Source of the DNA: Halovenus halobia
GTDB lineage: Archaea > Halobacteriota > Halobacteria > Halobacteriales > Haloarculaceae
Reading direction: 5' to 3'
Assembly (NCBI RefSeq): GCF_051414135.1
Contig: NZ_JBLKOA010000001.1
Coordinates: 930,001 to 994,000 of the forward strand
Length of the DNA: 64,000 nt
Shown: positions 24,529-33,062 of the stretch, in pieces
Position numbering within the stretch: position 1 is the first letter of the stretch
Layout of the letters: the number at the start of each line of letters is the position of its first letter
Notes under the pieces: generated by a model
Seen by the model: the letters and a program-made list of their open reading frames with translations, nothing else
Told to the model about the DNA's origin: nothing
Databases searched by the model: none
Position numbers and translations under genes: made by a program

Positions 24529-25236
24529 ATGGCCGACGACCCGGGGGCAGACGGACACGGGACAGCCGCACTGGTTCGCGACGGCGTCGAGTTCGACGAG
24601 CGTGACAGGGCGCTGCTTCGTGAAATCGACCGGACCGGCTCGGTCGCAGCGGCCTCGTCGAATCTCGGTCGGTCACGGCCACGAGACCTCTCACGGATCG
24701 AGACGCTCGAAGCGACCTTCGGCGAACTCGTCGAGCGCCGTCGGGGCGGCAGCGGTGGCGGCGGCAGCCAGTTGACCGACACCGCCGAGCAGTTGCTGGC
24801 CCGCTACGAGCGCCTGCAGGTTGCACTCACGGCCACGGCACAGGTTCCGGAGACGGTATTGCAGGGAACGGTATCGGAGTTGTCGGGTGAACTTGCCGAG
24901 GTCGACACCCCTGTTGGCGCGGTCCGCGGCCTCCACGACGACGTTGCGGTCGGCGACCAGTTGCAGGTCCGCATCGGTGCTGACTCGGTCACGCTCCTTG
25001 ACCCCGGCAGCGACCCCGAACCTGACGAAACGAGCGCTCGCAACCGACTCCTCGGAACGGTTTCTGAAATCGACAGCGGCGAGACTGTCCTGACGGTCCA
25101 TGTCGCTATCGGCGATACTGAGTTCCAAGCGCTGGTCACACACAACAGCGCACAGCGACTCGGGTTGGCGGAGGGCCGGGAGGTCGTGCTCACCTGGAAG
25201 GCCACGGCGACGCGACTGGTCAGTGAGAATCGCTGA
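24529..25236 (+). CDS. ModE-like oxyanion-responsive transcription regulator
   Basis: Regulator of 235 residues in the layout of ModE. The N-terminal winged helix (about 20-85) contains DRALLREIDRTGSVAAASSNLGRSRPRDLSRIETLE, close to the LysR-type HTH of ModE, with a glycine-rich insertion (RRGGSGGGGSQLT) in the wing. Two TOBE-like oxyanion-binding domains follow (about 105-165 and 170-232). It is the last gene of the tup operon, 3 bp after tupC. It probably senses tungstate or molybdate and represses the operon. No ModE-like palindrome was identified upstream of tupA by eye. Confidence 0.8.
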   Translation: MADDPGADGHGTAALVRDGVEFDERDRALLREIDRTGSVAAASSNLGRSRPRDLSRIETLEATFGELVERRRGGSGGGGSQLTDTAEQLLARYERLQVALTATAQVPETVLQGTVSELSGELAEVDTPVGAVRGLHDDVAVGDQLQVRIGADSVTLLDPGSDPEPDETSARNRLLGTVSEIDSGETVLTVHVAIGDTEFQALVTHNSAQRLGLAEGREVVLTWKATATRLVSENR

Positions 25237-25314
25237 CAGCAGGACCAGTAGCGCTATCGGGGTCCGCAGCGACTCGTCTGCTCGCTGTGTCGAAGACAGG
25301 GAAACCGACCGGGG

Positions 25315-26538
25315 TTACTGTTCGTAGATGGAGACGAACTGCTCATTCGAGTGTCTGCCCGTGACGACCGTCGTTCCACCTGCAGTTGCTATTTCGCCGC
25401 CGAACTGTTCGGTCTGACTGGCCGCTGTGAAGTACCGCGAGTCATTCGCACTGGATGGGTTGGTCAGGCGATATATCGCACCGACCGAGTCACCATACGA
25501 GACTTGCGGTGCGCCGACCAGCGATATCTGCCCGCCCGTCGCGACTGTGTCACCGAAGTACTGGTGAGAGTCGCCGCTGGTCGCGGTGTACATCTGCTCG
25601 CGAGACCAGCGTCCGTCTGTGGAGTCGAACACGTACGCTGTATCGTTGATGTAGTCTCCAATCACAGCCCGTCCGTCGGCCATCGAAACCGACCAGCCGA
25701 AGTGGTCGCTCCCCGCAGCACCAGAGAGAGTCCTCCGATGGCGCCAGGTGCCCCCCGATTTCCGGAAGACGTGAACGACACCTGATTTGGCGCGTCGGCA
25801 CTTCGAACCTGCCTTCGGTGGCGCTCCGACCAGTATCGTCTCGCCATCAGTCGCAACCGACCTGACGACCCGTCCGTCGTCCCGATTGTCGACGGACAGC
25901 GTCTGTCGCCACTCCCACTCTCCGCCCTCACGCCCGAAGACAGTTCCACGCCCGTCGCTGTCGACAGTCCGTAAGACCGCGGTATCGCCGTCTACCGCCA
26001 TCGATTCGACGTAGACACCGTCGGTTAGTTCTGTCCGCAGTGCCCACCCGTCACCGTCCGACCGCTCGAACACCGACACGGGGATTCGCGACGTTCCCGA
26101 GTAGTTGTACTCGTTGCCGGCCAGCAGTGTCGACCCGTTGGCGACGATTCGCCCGCCGAAATAGTCTCTGGTCTGTTTCCGACCAGTCAGCGTTGCTGTC
26201 TGCTTCCACCGCCCACCAGCCCGTTCGAATACGGCCACACGTCCGGCCTTCTCGACACCATCGGGAGCAGCCTGGGGCACGCCGACGAAGACGGTGGTAC
26301 CCGTCGTCGCGACCGCCTGACCAAACGAGGGCGGTCGATTGGGGCCGCCGAACGTTGCAACCGGCGTGCGGGACGTGGCTACCGCGGTGAACGGCTGTGG
26401 CGAGACAGTCTGCCAGCGCTCACTCTCGCATTCGGGACTGCTTGCCTGCTCCGGAAATATCTGCAGGCACCCACACAGACCGGCGAGTGTGCCTCCCGTG
26501 AGAGACCCCAGAACGGCCCGCCTCGTTCGTCTGGGCAT
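25315..26538 (-). CDS. Tat lipoprotein with FG-GAP-like beta-propeller repeats
   Basis: Predicted surface lipoprotein of 407 residues. The signal begins RRTRRAVLGSLTGG, and cysteines at about 22-24 (LCGC) form a lipobox. The rest contains repeated segments of about 45-50 residues with the pattern FGxxVATxGxTxxVGAP (for example FGWSVSMADGRAVIGDY and FGDTVATGGQISLVGAP), which predicts a seven-bladed FG-GAP or related beta-propeller. Such proteins bind ligands or partners at the cell surface; no enzyme motif is visible. It stands alone, convergent with the ModE-like gene. Confidence 0.75.
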   Translation of the reverse strand: MPRRTRRAVLGSLTGGTLAGLCGCLQIFPEQASSPECESERWQTVSPQPFTAVATSRTPVATFGGPNRPPSFGQAVATTGTTVFVGVPQAAPDGVEKAGRVAVFERAGGRWKQTATLTGRKQTRDYFGGRIVANGSTLLAGNEYNYSGTSRIPVSVFERSDGDGWALRTELTDGVYVESMAVDGDTAVLRTVDSDGRGTVFGREGGEWEWRQTLSVDNRDDGRVVRSVATDGETILVGAPPKAGSKCRRAKSGVVHVFRKSGGTWRHRRTLSGAAGSDHFGWSVSMADGRAVIGDYINDTAYVFDSTDGRWSREQMYTATSGDSHQYFGDTVATGGQISLVGAPQVSYGDSVGAIYRLTNPSSANDSRYFTAASQTEQFGGEIATAGGTTVVTGRHSNEQFVSIYEQ

Positions 26539-26612
26539 GTCAAAACAGAAAATGCAGATTGGTATAAACGTCAGTGAGGCTTAAAGAGGAATTTGTGCGA
26601 AAAGAGTGTCCG

Positions 26613-27476
26613 TCAGTAGAACTCGCGGACGAGGTCCATCGCGCCCTCAGGCGCGCCATCGGGCACCGTGTTCATTGGTGCGTCGATGCCTTCTTGTTCC
26701 TCGAATGGGACGCTGTTTTCGTTCTGGTAGATAACGCCCTGATATTCCTTGTCGCCGCTGAGGATGACTTCTTTCGCTTCCTCTCGGTCGGTCGGGTCGT
26801 GGTCGTCTTCTTTGAGGTCCACGAGCGAATCGCGGAAGTAGTCGTAGGTGTCGACGTCGTTGAACGTCACGCACGGTGAGTAGACGTTGACGAAGCCGAA
26901 GCCGTCGTGTTCGACGGCCTTTTGCACAATCTCGGCGTGGCGTTTCGAGTCCGAGCTAAAGGATTGTGCGATGAATGTCGCGCCAGAGGCGAGTGCGAGC
27001 GCGAGCGGATTCACCGGCGGCATGTTGGTGCCGTCAGGCGAGGTGGATGTCTCGAAGTCCTCGCGACTGGTTGGTGAGGCCTGACCCTTGGTCAGCCCGT
27101 AGATGCGGTTGTCCATCACGACGTAGGTCATGTCGACGTTTCGGCGTACTGCGTGGACGAAGTGGCCTGCGCCAATCGAGTAGCCGTCACCGTCACCGCC
27201 GGCAACCATTACCTCCAGTTCTGGGTTGGCCATCTTCACACCAATCCCGACTGGGAGTGCTCGGCCGTGGACACCGTGCAGCGCGTAGCTGTGCATGTAG
27301 GTGCCAATCTTGCCTGAACAGCCAATCCCGGCGACGATGAAGGTATCGTCGGGGCTGTTGCCCGTCTCGGCAAGGGCTTTCATCATGCCGTTCATGGTGC
27401 CGAAGTCACCGCAGCCTGGGCACCATGTCGGCTGTTTATCCGACTTGAAGTCGACGAAGCTTACCTCGGAGCTCAT
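26613..27476 (-). CDS. korB: 2-oxoacid:ferredoxin oxidoreductase, beta subunit
   Basis: TPP-binding subunit (287 residues) of a CoA-dependent 2-oxoacid:ferredoxin oxidoreductase, probably the 2-oxoglutarate enzyme. The cysteine motif WCPGCGDFG (18-26) contributes to an iron-sulfur cluster. GDGDGYSIGAGHFVHAVRRN is the TPP-binding motif with MDNRIYGLTKGQASPTS following. Its start overlaps the korA stop by 4 bp. In haloarchaea these enzymes replace the NAD-linked dehydrogenase complexes of the TCA cycle. The 2-oxoglutarate rather than pyruvate assignment rests on the alpha subunit N-terminus. Confidence 0.88.
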   Translation of the reverse strand: MSSEVSFVDFKSDKQPTWCPGCGDFGTMNGMMKALAETGNSPDDTFIVAGIGCSGKIGTYMHSYALHGVHGRALPVGIGVKMANPELEVMVAGGDGDGYSIGAGHFVHAVRRNVDMTYVVMDNRIYGLTKGQASPTSREDFETSTSPDGTNMPPVNPLALALASGATFIAQSFSSDSKRHAEIVQKAVEHDGFGFVNVYSPCVTFNDVDTYDYFRDSLVDLKEDDHDPTDREEAKEVILSGDKEYQGVIYQNENSVPFEEQEGIDAPMNTVPDGAPEGAMDLVREFY

Positions 27477-29236
27477 TGTTCTACCTCCGCCTGTGGGCTG
27501 ACGGTAGCCTTGATATCTTCTGCGAGTTCGTCCGCCTTGAAGCGGATTCCGTTGTACTTGTTGATCCGTTCGACTCGTTCGAGCACATCGTGTTCGACGA
27601 CATCGGCGAACTGGCCGGTCGCGTTACACTCGACGACAATTGTCGTCTCGGCGTCTTCGATTGCTGCTTCGAGGTCAGGTCGCGGGAACAGATACGGAAC
27701 AGAGAGGATACGAACGTCGACGTCGTCCTCTTCGAGGAACTCGAGTGCCTCCCGCAATGCGCCCTCGTTCGACCCCCACGAAATTACGAGTGTATCCGCG
27801 TCGGAATCACCGAACTCGCGGGGTTCCCAGTCTTCCTCCTCGCGGGCAGTCTGGACCTTCCGTTCGCGCTTATCGACCTGTTCGATACGAACGTCAGTAT
27901 CCTCGGTTCGCCGGCCCAGCGAGTCGTGTTCCAGCCCAGTCGTCATGTGAGCACCCTGGGTGTTGCCGGGGAACGTTCGGGGACTGATCCCGTCGGCGGT
28001 CGCGAAGTGTGGCTGGAAACGGCCCTGTTCGTCCTGCCAGGTGTCGATATCGTTTTCGTCGACAACTTTCCCGCGGTCGATTTCGACCTCGTCCATGTCG
28101 AAGGCTTCCGGCGGGAACGTCTGCTCGGTCACTGCCAGCGCGAGGTCAGAAACGAGGAACACCGGCGTCTGGTACTTCTCGGCGAGGTTGAAGGCCTCGA
28201 CGGTCTTCCAGAAACACTCCGAGACTGTCGTCGGGCCGACGACGAAGCGCGGAATCTCGCCGTGGCCACCGTAGAGCAACATGTTCAGGTCGCCCTGCTC
28301 CTGTTTGGTCGGCATCCCCGTCGAGGGACCAGAGCGCATCACGTCACAGATAACGAGCGGCGTTTCGGTGGTGGCAACCAGCCCGAAGGTTTCGGTCATC
28401 AGGTCGATTCCCGGGCCAGAGGTGGCGGTCATCGACCGCGCACCGGCCCGCGCCGCACCGAGTGCCATGTTGATTGCCGAGAGTTCGTCCTCGGCCTGAA
28501 CGACTTTCCCGCCGAACTGGTCGATTCGTCCGGTCAGATACTCCATCACGTCCGTCGCAGGCGTGATGGGGTAGCCGGAGTAGAACTTACAGCCAGCAGC
28601 GATAGCGCCCATCCCGATGGCTTCGTCACCGTTCAGGAGGACGTAATCGTTGTCCGTCGTTTCGAGGTCGTAATCGAACTCGTGGTCGTAGTTCTCCTGG
28701 ACGTACTCCTGACCAAGCCGAGCCGACTTCTTGTTGTTCTCGACGATTGCCGTCCCCTTGTCGGAGAATCGTTTTTCCAGTGACGCGTCCAGATTCTCGA
28801 TTGGGAACTGCGAAACTTCACAGGCAGCCCCCAGCGCGACGATATTGGCCATGATTGCACCGCCAGCCTCCTCGGCGAGGCGTTTCAGCGGCACGTTGAG
28901 GCCGACCATCCCGTCGGGAATCTCGACATCCTGCATCGAGGTTCGTTCCCCGTCGTAGATGATAACGCTCCCCTCGTGGAGTTCGTCCATGTTTTCGTCG
29001 ATGGTTCGCTCAGTCAACGCAATGAGAATATCTAGCCGATCGACGACACTCTCGACGCGGTCGACAGACGTCCGTACCTTGTAGGCGGTGTAGCCGCCCC
29101 GAATCCGTGAAGCGAAGTCTTTCGAGGTAAAGACGTGTCTGCCTGCCCGCGAGAGCGCCTGTGCAAATATTTTCCCTGTTGAATCGATCCCATCGCCGGC
29201 TTCGCCGCCGATGGCCCAGTTCAGGTCCTCGGGCAT
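27473..29236 (-). CDS. korA: 2-oxoacid:ferredoxin oxidoreductase, alpha subunit
   Basis: Fused gamma/alpha subunit of 587 residues. The gamma domain starts NWAIGGEAGDGIDSTGKIFAQALSRAG with SRIRGGYTAYKVR. The pyrimidine-binding alpha domain follows, with GCKFYSGYPITPATDVMEYL and SGPGIDLMTE. The N-terminal pattern fits haloarchaeal KorA; PorA has a different gamma-domain start, as I recall it. It forms a two-gene operon with korB. Upstream, a GGCTTTTGC element about 30 bp before the start may be the promoter. It catalyses oxidative decarboxylation of 2-oxoglutarate to succinyl-CoA with ferredoxin as acceptor. Confidence 0.88.
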   Translation of the reverse strand: MPEDLNWAIGGEAGDGIDSTGKIFAQALSRAGRHVFTSKDFASRIRGGYTAYKVRTSVDRVESVVDRLDILIALTERTIDENMDELHEGSVIIYDGERTSMQDVEIPDGMVGLNVPLKRLAEEAGGAIMANIVALGAACEVSQFPIENLDASLEKRFSDKGTAIVENNKKSARLGQEYVQENYDHEFDYDLETTDNDYVLLNGDEAIGMGAIAAGCKFYSGYPITPATDVMEYLTGRIDQFGGKVVQAEDELSAINMALGAARAGARSMTATSGPGIDLMTETFGLVATTETPLVICDVMRSGPSTGMPTKQEQGDLNMLLYGGHGEIPRFVVGPTTVSECFWKTVEAFNLAEKYQTPVFLVSDLALAVTEQTFPPEAFDMDEVEIDRGKVVDENDIDTWQDEQGRFQPHFATADGISPRTFPGNTQGAHMTTGLEHDSLGRRTEDTDVRIEQVDKRERKVQTAREEEDWEPREFGDSDADTLVISWGSNEGALREALEFLEEDDVDVRILSVPYLFPRPDLEAAIEDAETTIVVECNATGQFADVVEHDVLERVERINKYNGIRFKADELAEDIKATVSPQAEVEQ

Positions 29237-29457
29237 ACTAGCTCAGGGTACAAAGGGCCGGTGCAAAAGCCTTCTGCAATCCCGTGAACCGACCGGCATT
29301 AGCCGCCAAAACATCAAAATTTGAGACATTCACTCGGGAGAGGAACACAATTGCTTACTAATAATCGTGATGGATTCGTCGGACAGGAATTGTCGAAGTG
29401 TACGAATAACAGCGACTGCGACTGTCCAAACTCGACTCGCCGAACTACTCGGATTAG

Positions 29458-30174
29458 TTACAGGCGAGCGTCCCAGTACGAGACCGAGGCCAACCGCTCA
29501 CCCAGCGGGAGCGAGCGAATAGAGCCATCGAGCCACCGCACTGCCGAGGCAACTCGGTTGGGAAGCTCTCGGTAGAGCCCGTACGGGAAAATCCAGTCGT
29601 GTTCGGCCGCAACGAGTTCGAGGTCGGTCGCCTCGAGCAGGGAGTGGACCTCACTGCCCGAGTACAGCCGTGACCCCATGGGCAGTGCCCAGTTGTACAG
29701 CGACCGCGTCGAGTACCGGTTGAAGGTATCGAAGAAAATCTGGTCCTTGGAGACCCGGCACATCTCTCGCAGAAACTCCTCGGGTGTATCCGCGAGGTGG
29801 AAAAACCGCATCGCAAAGACCACGTCGAAGTGGTCGTCTGGAAACGGCAGACGGCCGGCGTCGCCGCGCATATACTCCAGATGGTCGGCAACGCCCGCGG
29901 ACTGGGCGCGCTCTCGGCCTTGCTGGAGCATCGGTCCCGAGATGTCGAGCCCGACGATATCTGCGCCGCGCTCGGCCAGCATCGCGGTAAACCGGCCAGT
30001 TCCGCAGGCAATTTCGAGAATCTGCTTGTCCTCGACTGGGCCCACAGCGTTCAGTACCGCCTGTTTCTCCCGTCGGTCGATGAGTCGCCCACCCTGTGAG
30101 AATCGCTTCTCGTCGTACTCTTCGGCGACATCATCGGCCTGGTACCACTCCTGTCCTTTCACGCTACCGGGCAT
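29458..30174 (-). CDS. Class I SAM-dependent methyltransferase
   Basis: Rossmann-fold methyltransferase of 238 residues, UbiE/Methyltransf_11-like. Motif I is ILEIACGTGRFTAMLAERGADIVGLDIS, and the post-motif DVVFAMRFFHLADTPEEFLREMCRV is typical. Start at ATG 30174; the open frame to 30351 is not used. On the minus strand, TTTTAATAC sits about 26 bp upstream of the ATG, indicating a leaderless mRNA. The gene is isolated, so the substrate cannot be inferred. The 221 bp between it and korA contain no recognised feature. Confidence 0.8.
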   Translation of the reverse strand: MPGSVKGQEWYQADDVAEEYDEKRFSQGGRLIDRREKQAVLNAVGPVEDKQILEIACGTGRFTAMLAERGADIVGLDISGPMLQQGRERAQSAGVADHLEYMRGDAGRLPFPDDHFDVVFAMRFFHLADTPEEFLREMCRVSKDQIFFDTFNRYSTRSLYNWALPMGSRLYSGSEVHSLLEATDLELVAAEHDWIFPYGLYRELPNRVASAVRWLDGSIRSLPLGERLASVSYWDARL

Positions 30175-30430
30175 TTTCTCCCCGAGTATTAAAATGATAC
30201 TGAAACGGAGCCGGCATTCCCGGCTGCTCTCCTGCGTGTCGAAACGACTGCCCATCTCCGGACAGGACCGGTACGGAATATGTGAGATACCTGCTCGAAC
30301 CGCCGAAAGCAACCCAGAGAGACACATAAGCGAGCTTTGTATAAGGGCCACCTGCAGGGATTATACACCCCCTATCCGTTTGATCTGAATATAGCAAACG
30401 TTTACAAGTCTAATCAAGAGTAGCGTGTAT

Positions 30431-30712
30431 ATGAGCACGATTGTCGAAGATCCGGGCAAACCACGACAGACTCTTTCAGAAGAGGAGTACCGCAAACGCC
30501 TGCGCGAACTCCCGCCGAGCGCGAAACTCGTCGCAAAGATTCTCGAAACTGACGGTCCGCTCTCGCAGGGCCAACTTGCCGAGGAATCGCTGCTGCCGGA
30601 CCGGACAGTGCGATACGCGCTGAACCGACTCGAAGACGCCGGACTCGTCGAGTCACGCTACAGCGTCCAGGACGCCCGGAAACAGGTCTACTCGCTGACC
30701 GAGCGCAGTTGA
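30431..30712 (+). CDS. Small winged-helix (MarR-like) transcription regulator
   Basis: Ninety-three residues. After a short N-terminal arm, residues 25-90 form a winged HTH: LPPSAKLVAKILETDGPLSQGQLAEESLLPDRTVRYALNRLEDAGLVESRYSVQD. This is the compact haloarchaeal MarR/TrmB-type helix-turn-helix protein, without a sensor domain. The ATG at 30431 is preferred over the GTG at 30425, since TTTACAAG about 26 bp upstream implies a leaderless transcript. It lies 40 bp upstream of an MBL hydrolase gene on the same strand. Target unknown. Confidence 0.8.
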   Translation: MSTIVEDPGKPRQTLSEEEYRKRLRELPPSAKLVAKILETDGPLSQGQLAEESLLPDRTVRYALNRLEDAGLVESRYSVQDARKQVYSLTERS

Positions 30713-30752
30713 ACCCAAAGAGATAGGCAACTGGCTGCCGAGGCGCCAGACA

Positions 30753-31502
30753 ATGGTTGAGCGATTTTCTCTCGCTGTCGAGACACGCGCACCCACCGGC
30801 GCAACGAACGCGTACGTTCACGATGGCGTCGTAATTGACCCTGCTGCCCGCAGTGCAGACCTCGACGAACTACTGGACGACCTCGAACACATCCTCGTTA
30901 CCCACCACCACCCTGACCACGTCGGCGCGGTTGCGGACTATGCGGTCGAAGCAGACCTGACGGTGTGGGCAAAATACGGTCGAAGCGCCGCGTTCGAGGC
31001 TGCGGCTGGGATTGCACCGGACCGGACGTTCAAGCCCGGTGACCAGATTACGGAGTCACTCGTCGCGATGGATACGCCGGGCCACGCGGCCGAACACACG
31101 GCCTTCGTCTCGCCCGATGGACTCATCAGCGGTGACCTCGCTGTCGCGGCAGGCAGTGTCGTCGTCGGCGCACCCGAGGGAGATATGCGGGCCTATCTGA
31201 GTTCACTCCGGCGGGTCTACGCGTCCAACCCTGACCGTCTCTACCCCGGCCACGGCCCGGTTATCGAAGAGCCACAGGCGACCTGCCAGCGACTCATCGA
31301 GCACCGACTCGACCGCGAGAAGTCTGTCGAAGCGGCAATCGACGACGGGGCTGAGACCCTCGATGCGGTCGTCGAGGCAGCCTACGACAAAGATATCTCG
31401 GCTGTCTACGACCTCGCTCGGGCAACCGTGCTCGCACACATCGAGAAGCTCGTCGTGGAGGGCCGGGTTGCCTTCGACGGCGAGCGCGCGCGACCAGCCT
31501 GA
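30753..31502 (+). CDS. Metallo-beta-lactamase-fold hydrolase
   Basis: MBL-fold protein of 249 residues, LACTB2/glyoxalase-II-like. The metal-binding motif THHHPDHVG is at about 49-57; further ligands are H in DTPGHAAEH and D in ISGDLAV, and H in LYPGHGPVI. The C-terminal part (about 180-249) is helical with a winged-helix-like VAEAAYDKDISAVYDLARATVLAHIEKLVVEGRVA, as in LACTB2-type nucleases and hydrolases. It may hydrolyse a thioester or nucleic acid; the substrate is not determinable. It probably shares a transcript with the preceding small regulator. Confidence 0.82.
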   Translation: MVERFSLAVETRAPTGATNAYVHDGVVIDPAARSADLDELLDDLEHILVTHHHPDHVGAVADYAVEADLTVWAKYGRSAAFEAAAGIAPDRTFKPGDQITESLVAMDTPGHAAEHTAFVSPDGLISGDLAVAAGSVVVGAPEGDMRAYLSSLRRVYASNPDRLYPGHGPVIEEPQATCQRLIEHRLDREKSVEAAIDDGAETLDAVVEAAYDKDISAVYDLARATVLAHIEKLVVEGRVAFDGERARPA

Positions 31503-31539
31503 CCGGAGCGGAGGTGTTTTGCGGGCTTGTTTCGTAGAG

Positions 31540-32226
31540 ATGGATATGCGTTCACTCGAAGCCGAACTCACCGAGGCGCAGTCGCTGTCAGTCGCTGAAC
31601 TGGCCGACGCCATCGAAGCTATCGGCTTCGAGTGTACCCGCTGTGGGGGCTGTTGTACCGCCGCCGAGCGCGAGGACGGCACCAGCGAGGACCACACTGC
31701 AACGGTGTTTCCCGAGGAGATTCGCGAGATTCAGCGCAGTGAGGACTACGACTGGCGCGATGTCGCGAGACCGATGCCCTACGGCCTCAGCGACGGTACA
31801 GACGGCCCAGAAGGAGAAACCTTCGAGTGGGCGCTGCAGACCGACTCCTGTGGTGACTGTGCGTTCTACGACGACGGAGAGGGAGGCGGCGATGGGTCCT
31901 GTACGGTCTACGGCGACCGGCCGTTACTCTGTAAAACGTATCCATTCAGTGTCGCGCTGGGCGGGACGAGCCAGCCTATGGGTGAGGCAGTCGACGAGGA
32001 AGGAATGGTTCGCGCTCACGAGTGCGAGGGACTCGGCCGGGATATCTCACGAGAAGACGCCGAAGAACTTGCCGCGGCGCTCAAAGAGCGAGCAGTCCGG
32101 GAGCTGGAAGAAGCGATTGCGGTCCGCGAGGAGTACGCACCCGTTGCAGTCGAGTCGGGCGACGTTGTCGTCCACGACTCGGAGGGAGCCAAGCGGCTGG
32201 ACGGAACTGCTTACTCTGAGGAGTGA
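31540..32226 (+). CDS. YkgJ-family cysteine cluster protein
   Basis: Protein of 228 residues with the CxxCxxCC motif FECTRCGGCC (about 31-40) near the N-terminus and further cysteines in DSCGDCAFY, GSCTVYGDRPLLCKTYPF and HECEGLG. This is the YkgJ/UPF0153 family (zinc- or iron-sulfur-binding). The function of the family is not established. The start at ATG 31540 follows the MBL gene by 38 bp on the same strand, so co-transcription is possible. The frame continues upstream through the MBL gene end, but that part is a shadow. Confidence 0.75.
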   Translation: MDMRSLEAELTEAQSLSVAELADAIEAIGFECTRCGGCCTAAEREDGTSEDHTATVFPEEIREIQRSEDYDWRDVARPMPYGLSDGTDGPEGETFEWALQTDSCGDCAFYDDGEGGGDGSCTVYGDRPLLCKTYPFSVALGGTSQPMGEAVDEEGMVRAHECEGLGRDISREDAEELAAALKERAVRELEEAIAVREEYAPVAVESGDVVVHDSEGAKRLDGTAYSEE

Positions 32227-32274
32227 ACGGACTGTCCGATAGATATTTTGAACAGGACTCCGTTTCACTGGTAC

Positions 32275-32280
32275 GGAGGT
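32275..32280 (+). promoter_or_regulatory. Shine-Dalgarno site deciding a TTG start
   Basis: GGAGGT ends 9 nt before the TTG at 32290. It supports this non-ATG start for the TRAM protein over the TTG at 32248, where no such site exists. AGATATTTTG at 32241-32250 may be the TATA box. Confidence 0.65.
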
Positions 32281-32289
32281 CTACTACCT

Positions 32290-32679
32290 TTGGAAATCTC
32301 GAATAAGCTACTTTGTCTGTTCAGTGCTGATGTTTCGGAACGTGAGGGAAGCCATGTTGTCGAGATCCCACGCCGAGAGATCGAGACGGGTGCTGTCGAA
32401 CCCGGCGAGACGTACCGCGTGGCGCTGATTTCGGCCGACGAGGAGGAGACAACTGACGCCGACCAGCCAGCACCTGACGAGCCACAGCCCCCGGTCGAAC
32501 CCGGCGAAATGCGCTACGTCGAAATCGAAGACATCGGCAAACAGGGCGACGGCATCGCACGCGTCGAGCGCGGCTACGTCATCATCGTCCCGGACACCGA
32601 CATCGGCGAGCGTGTCAAAATCGAAGTGACCGAAGTGAAGTCGAACTTTGCTGTCGGCGAAGCCATCGCTGGCAACTGA
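32290..32679 (+). CDS. TRAM domain RNA-binding protein
   Basis: Protein of 129 residues. The N-terminus (EISNKLLCLFSADV) matches haloarchaeal TRAM proteins, supporting the TTG start. A Pro/Glu-rich linker leads to a C-terminal TRAM domain (about 75-129: RYVEIEDIGKQGDGIARVERGYVIIVPDTDIGERVKIEVTEVKSNFAVGEAI). TRAM is an OB-like fold found on tRNA-modifying enzymes; single-TRAM proteins in archaea act as RNA chaperones in some species. The gene is monocistronic by position. General RNA binding is inferred. Confidence 0.85.
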   Translation: MEISNKLLCLFSADVSEREGSHVVEIPRREIETGAVEPGETYRVALISADEEETTDADQPAPDEPQPPVEPGEMRYVEIEDIGKQGDGIARVERGYVIIVPDTDIGERVKIEVTEVKSNFAVGEAIAGN

Positions 32680-32812
32680 CCGTTAGCGAGCCGTACCACT
32701 ACCCGGTGACCCAGCAGCCCAGACCGAGTAAGACGAGACCAAACCGCAGGAATGCACGGCATTAACTGATCGTACCAAACGGGCTATACGTGGTGCAGTC
32801 GTAGCTGTGAAT

Positions 32813-33061
32813 ATGAGTACCACAGCGGAGACCGCGACTGAACTGGCGAACCTTTCGGAAAAACAGCATCAGATTCTGGAGTTTTTGCGCGACGAAGCCG
32901 ACGACAAGACCTACTTCAAGTCTCGGCTGATCGCTGACGAACTCGATATGTCTGCGAAAGAAGTGGGAACGAATATGACGGCTATCGAACGAGGGGAGTT
33001 CGACATCAGCGTCGAAAAGTGGGGCTACTCGTCCAGTACGACGTGGATGGTCACGGCCTGA
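32813..33061 (+). CDS. DUF7123 family small winged-helix protein
   Basis: Eighty-two residues. The central part (LSEKQHQILEFLRDEADDKTYFKSRLIADELDMSAKEVGTNM) is a probable helix-turn-helix and the end (VEKWGYSSSTTWMVTA) a beta wing, the pattern of the haloarchaeal DUF7123 family. GCTATACG at 32783-32790 places the transcription start at the ATG, so the mRNA is probably leaderless; the GTG 6 bp upstream is rejected. It is probably DNA- or nucleoprotein-associated. Function unknown. Confidence 0.75.
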   Translation: MSTTAETATELANLSEKQHQILEFLRDEADDKTYFKSRLIADELDMSAKEVGTNMTAIERGEFDISVEKWGYSSSTTWMVTA

Positions 33062-33062
33062 G

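Noticed and set aside
27476..28783. 435-codon plus-strand frame opposite korA
   Set aside because: Shadow frame; korA is clearly coding by motif content.
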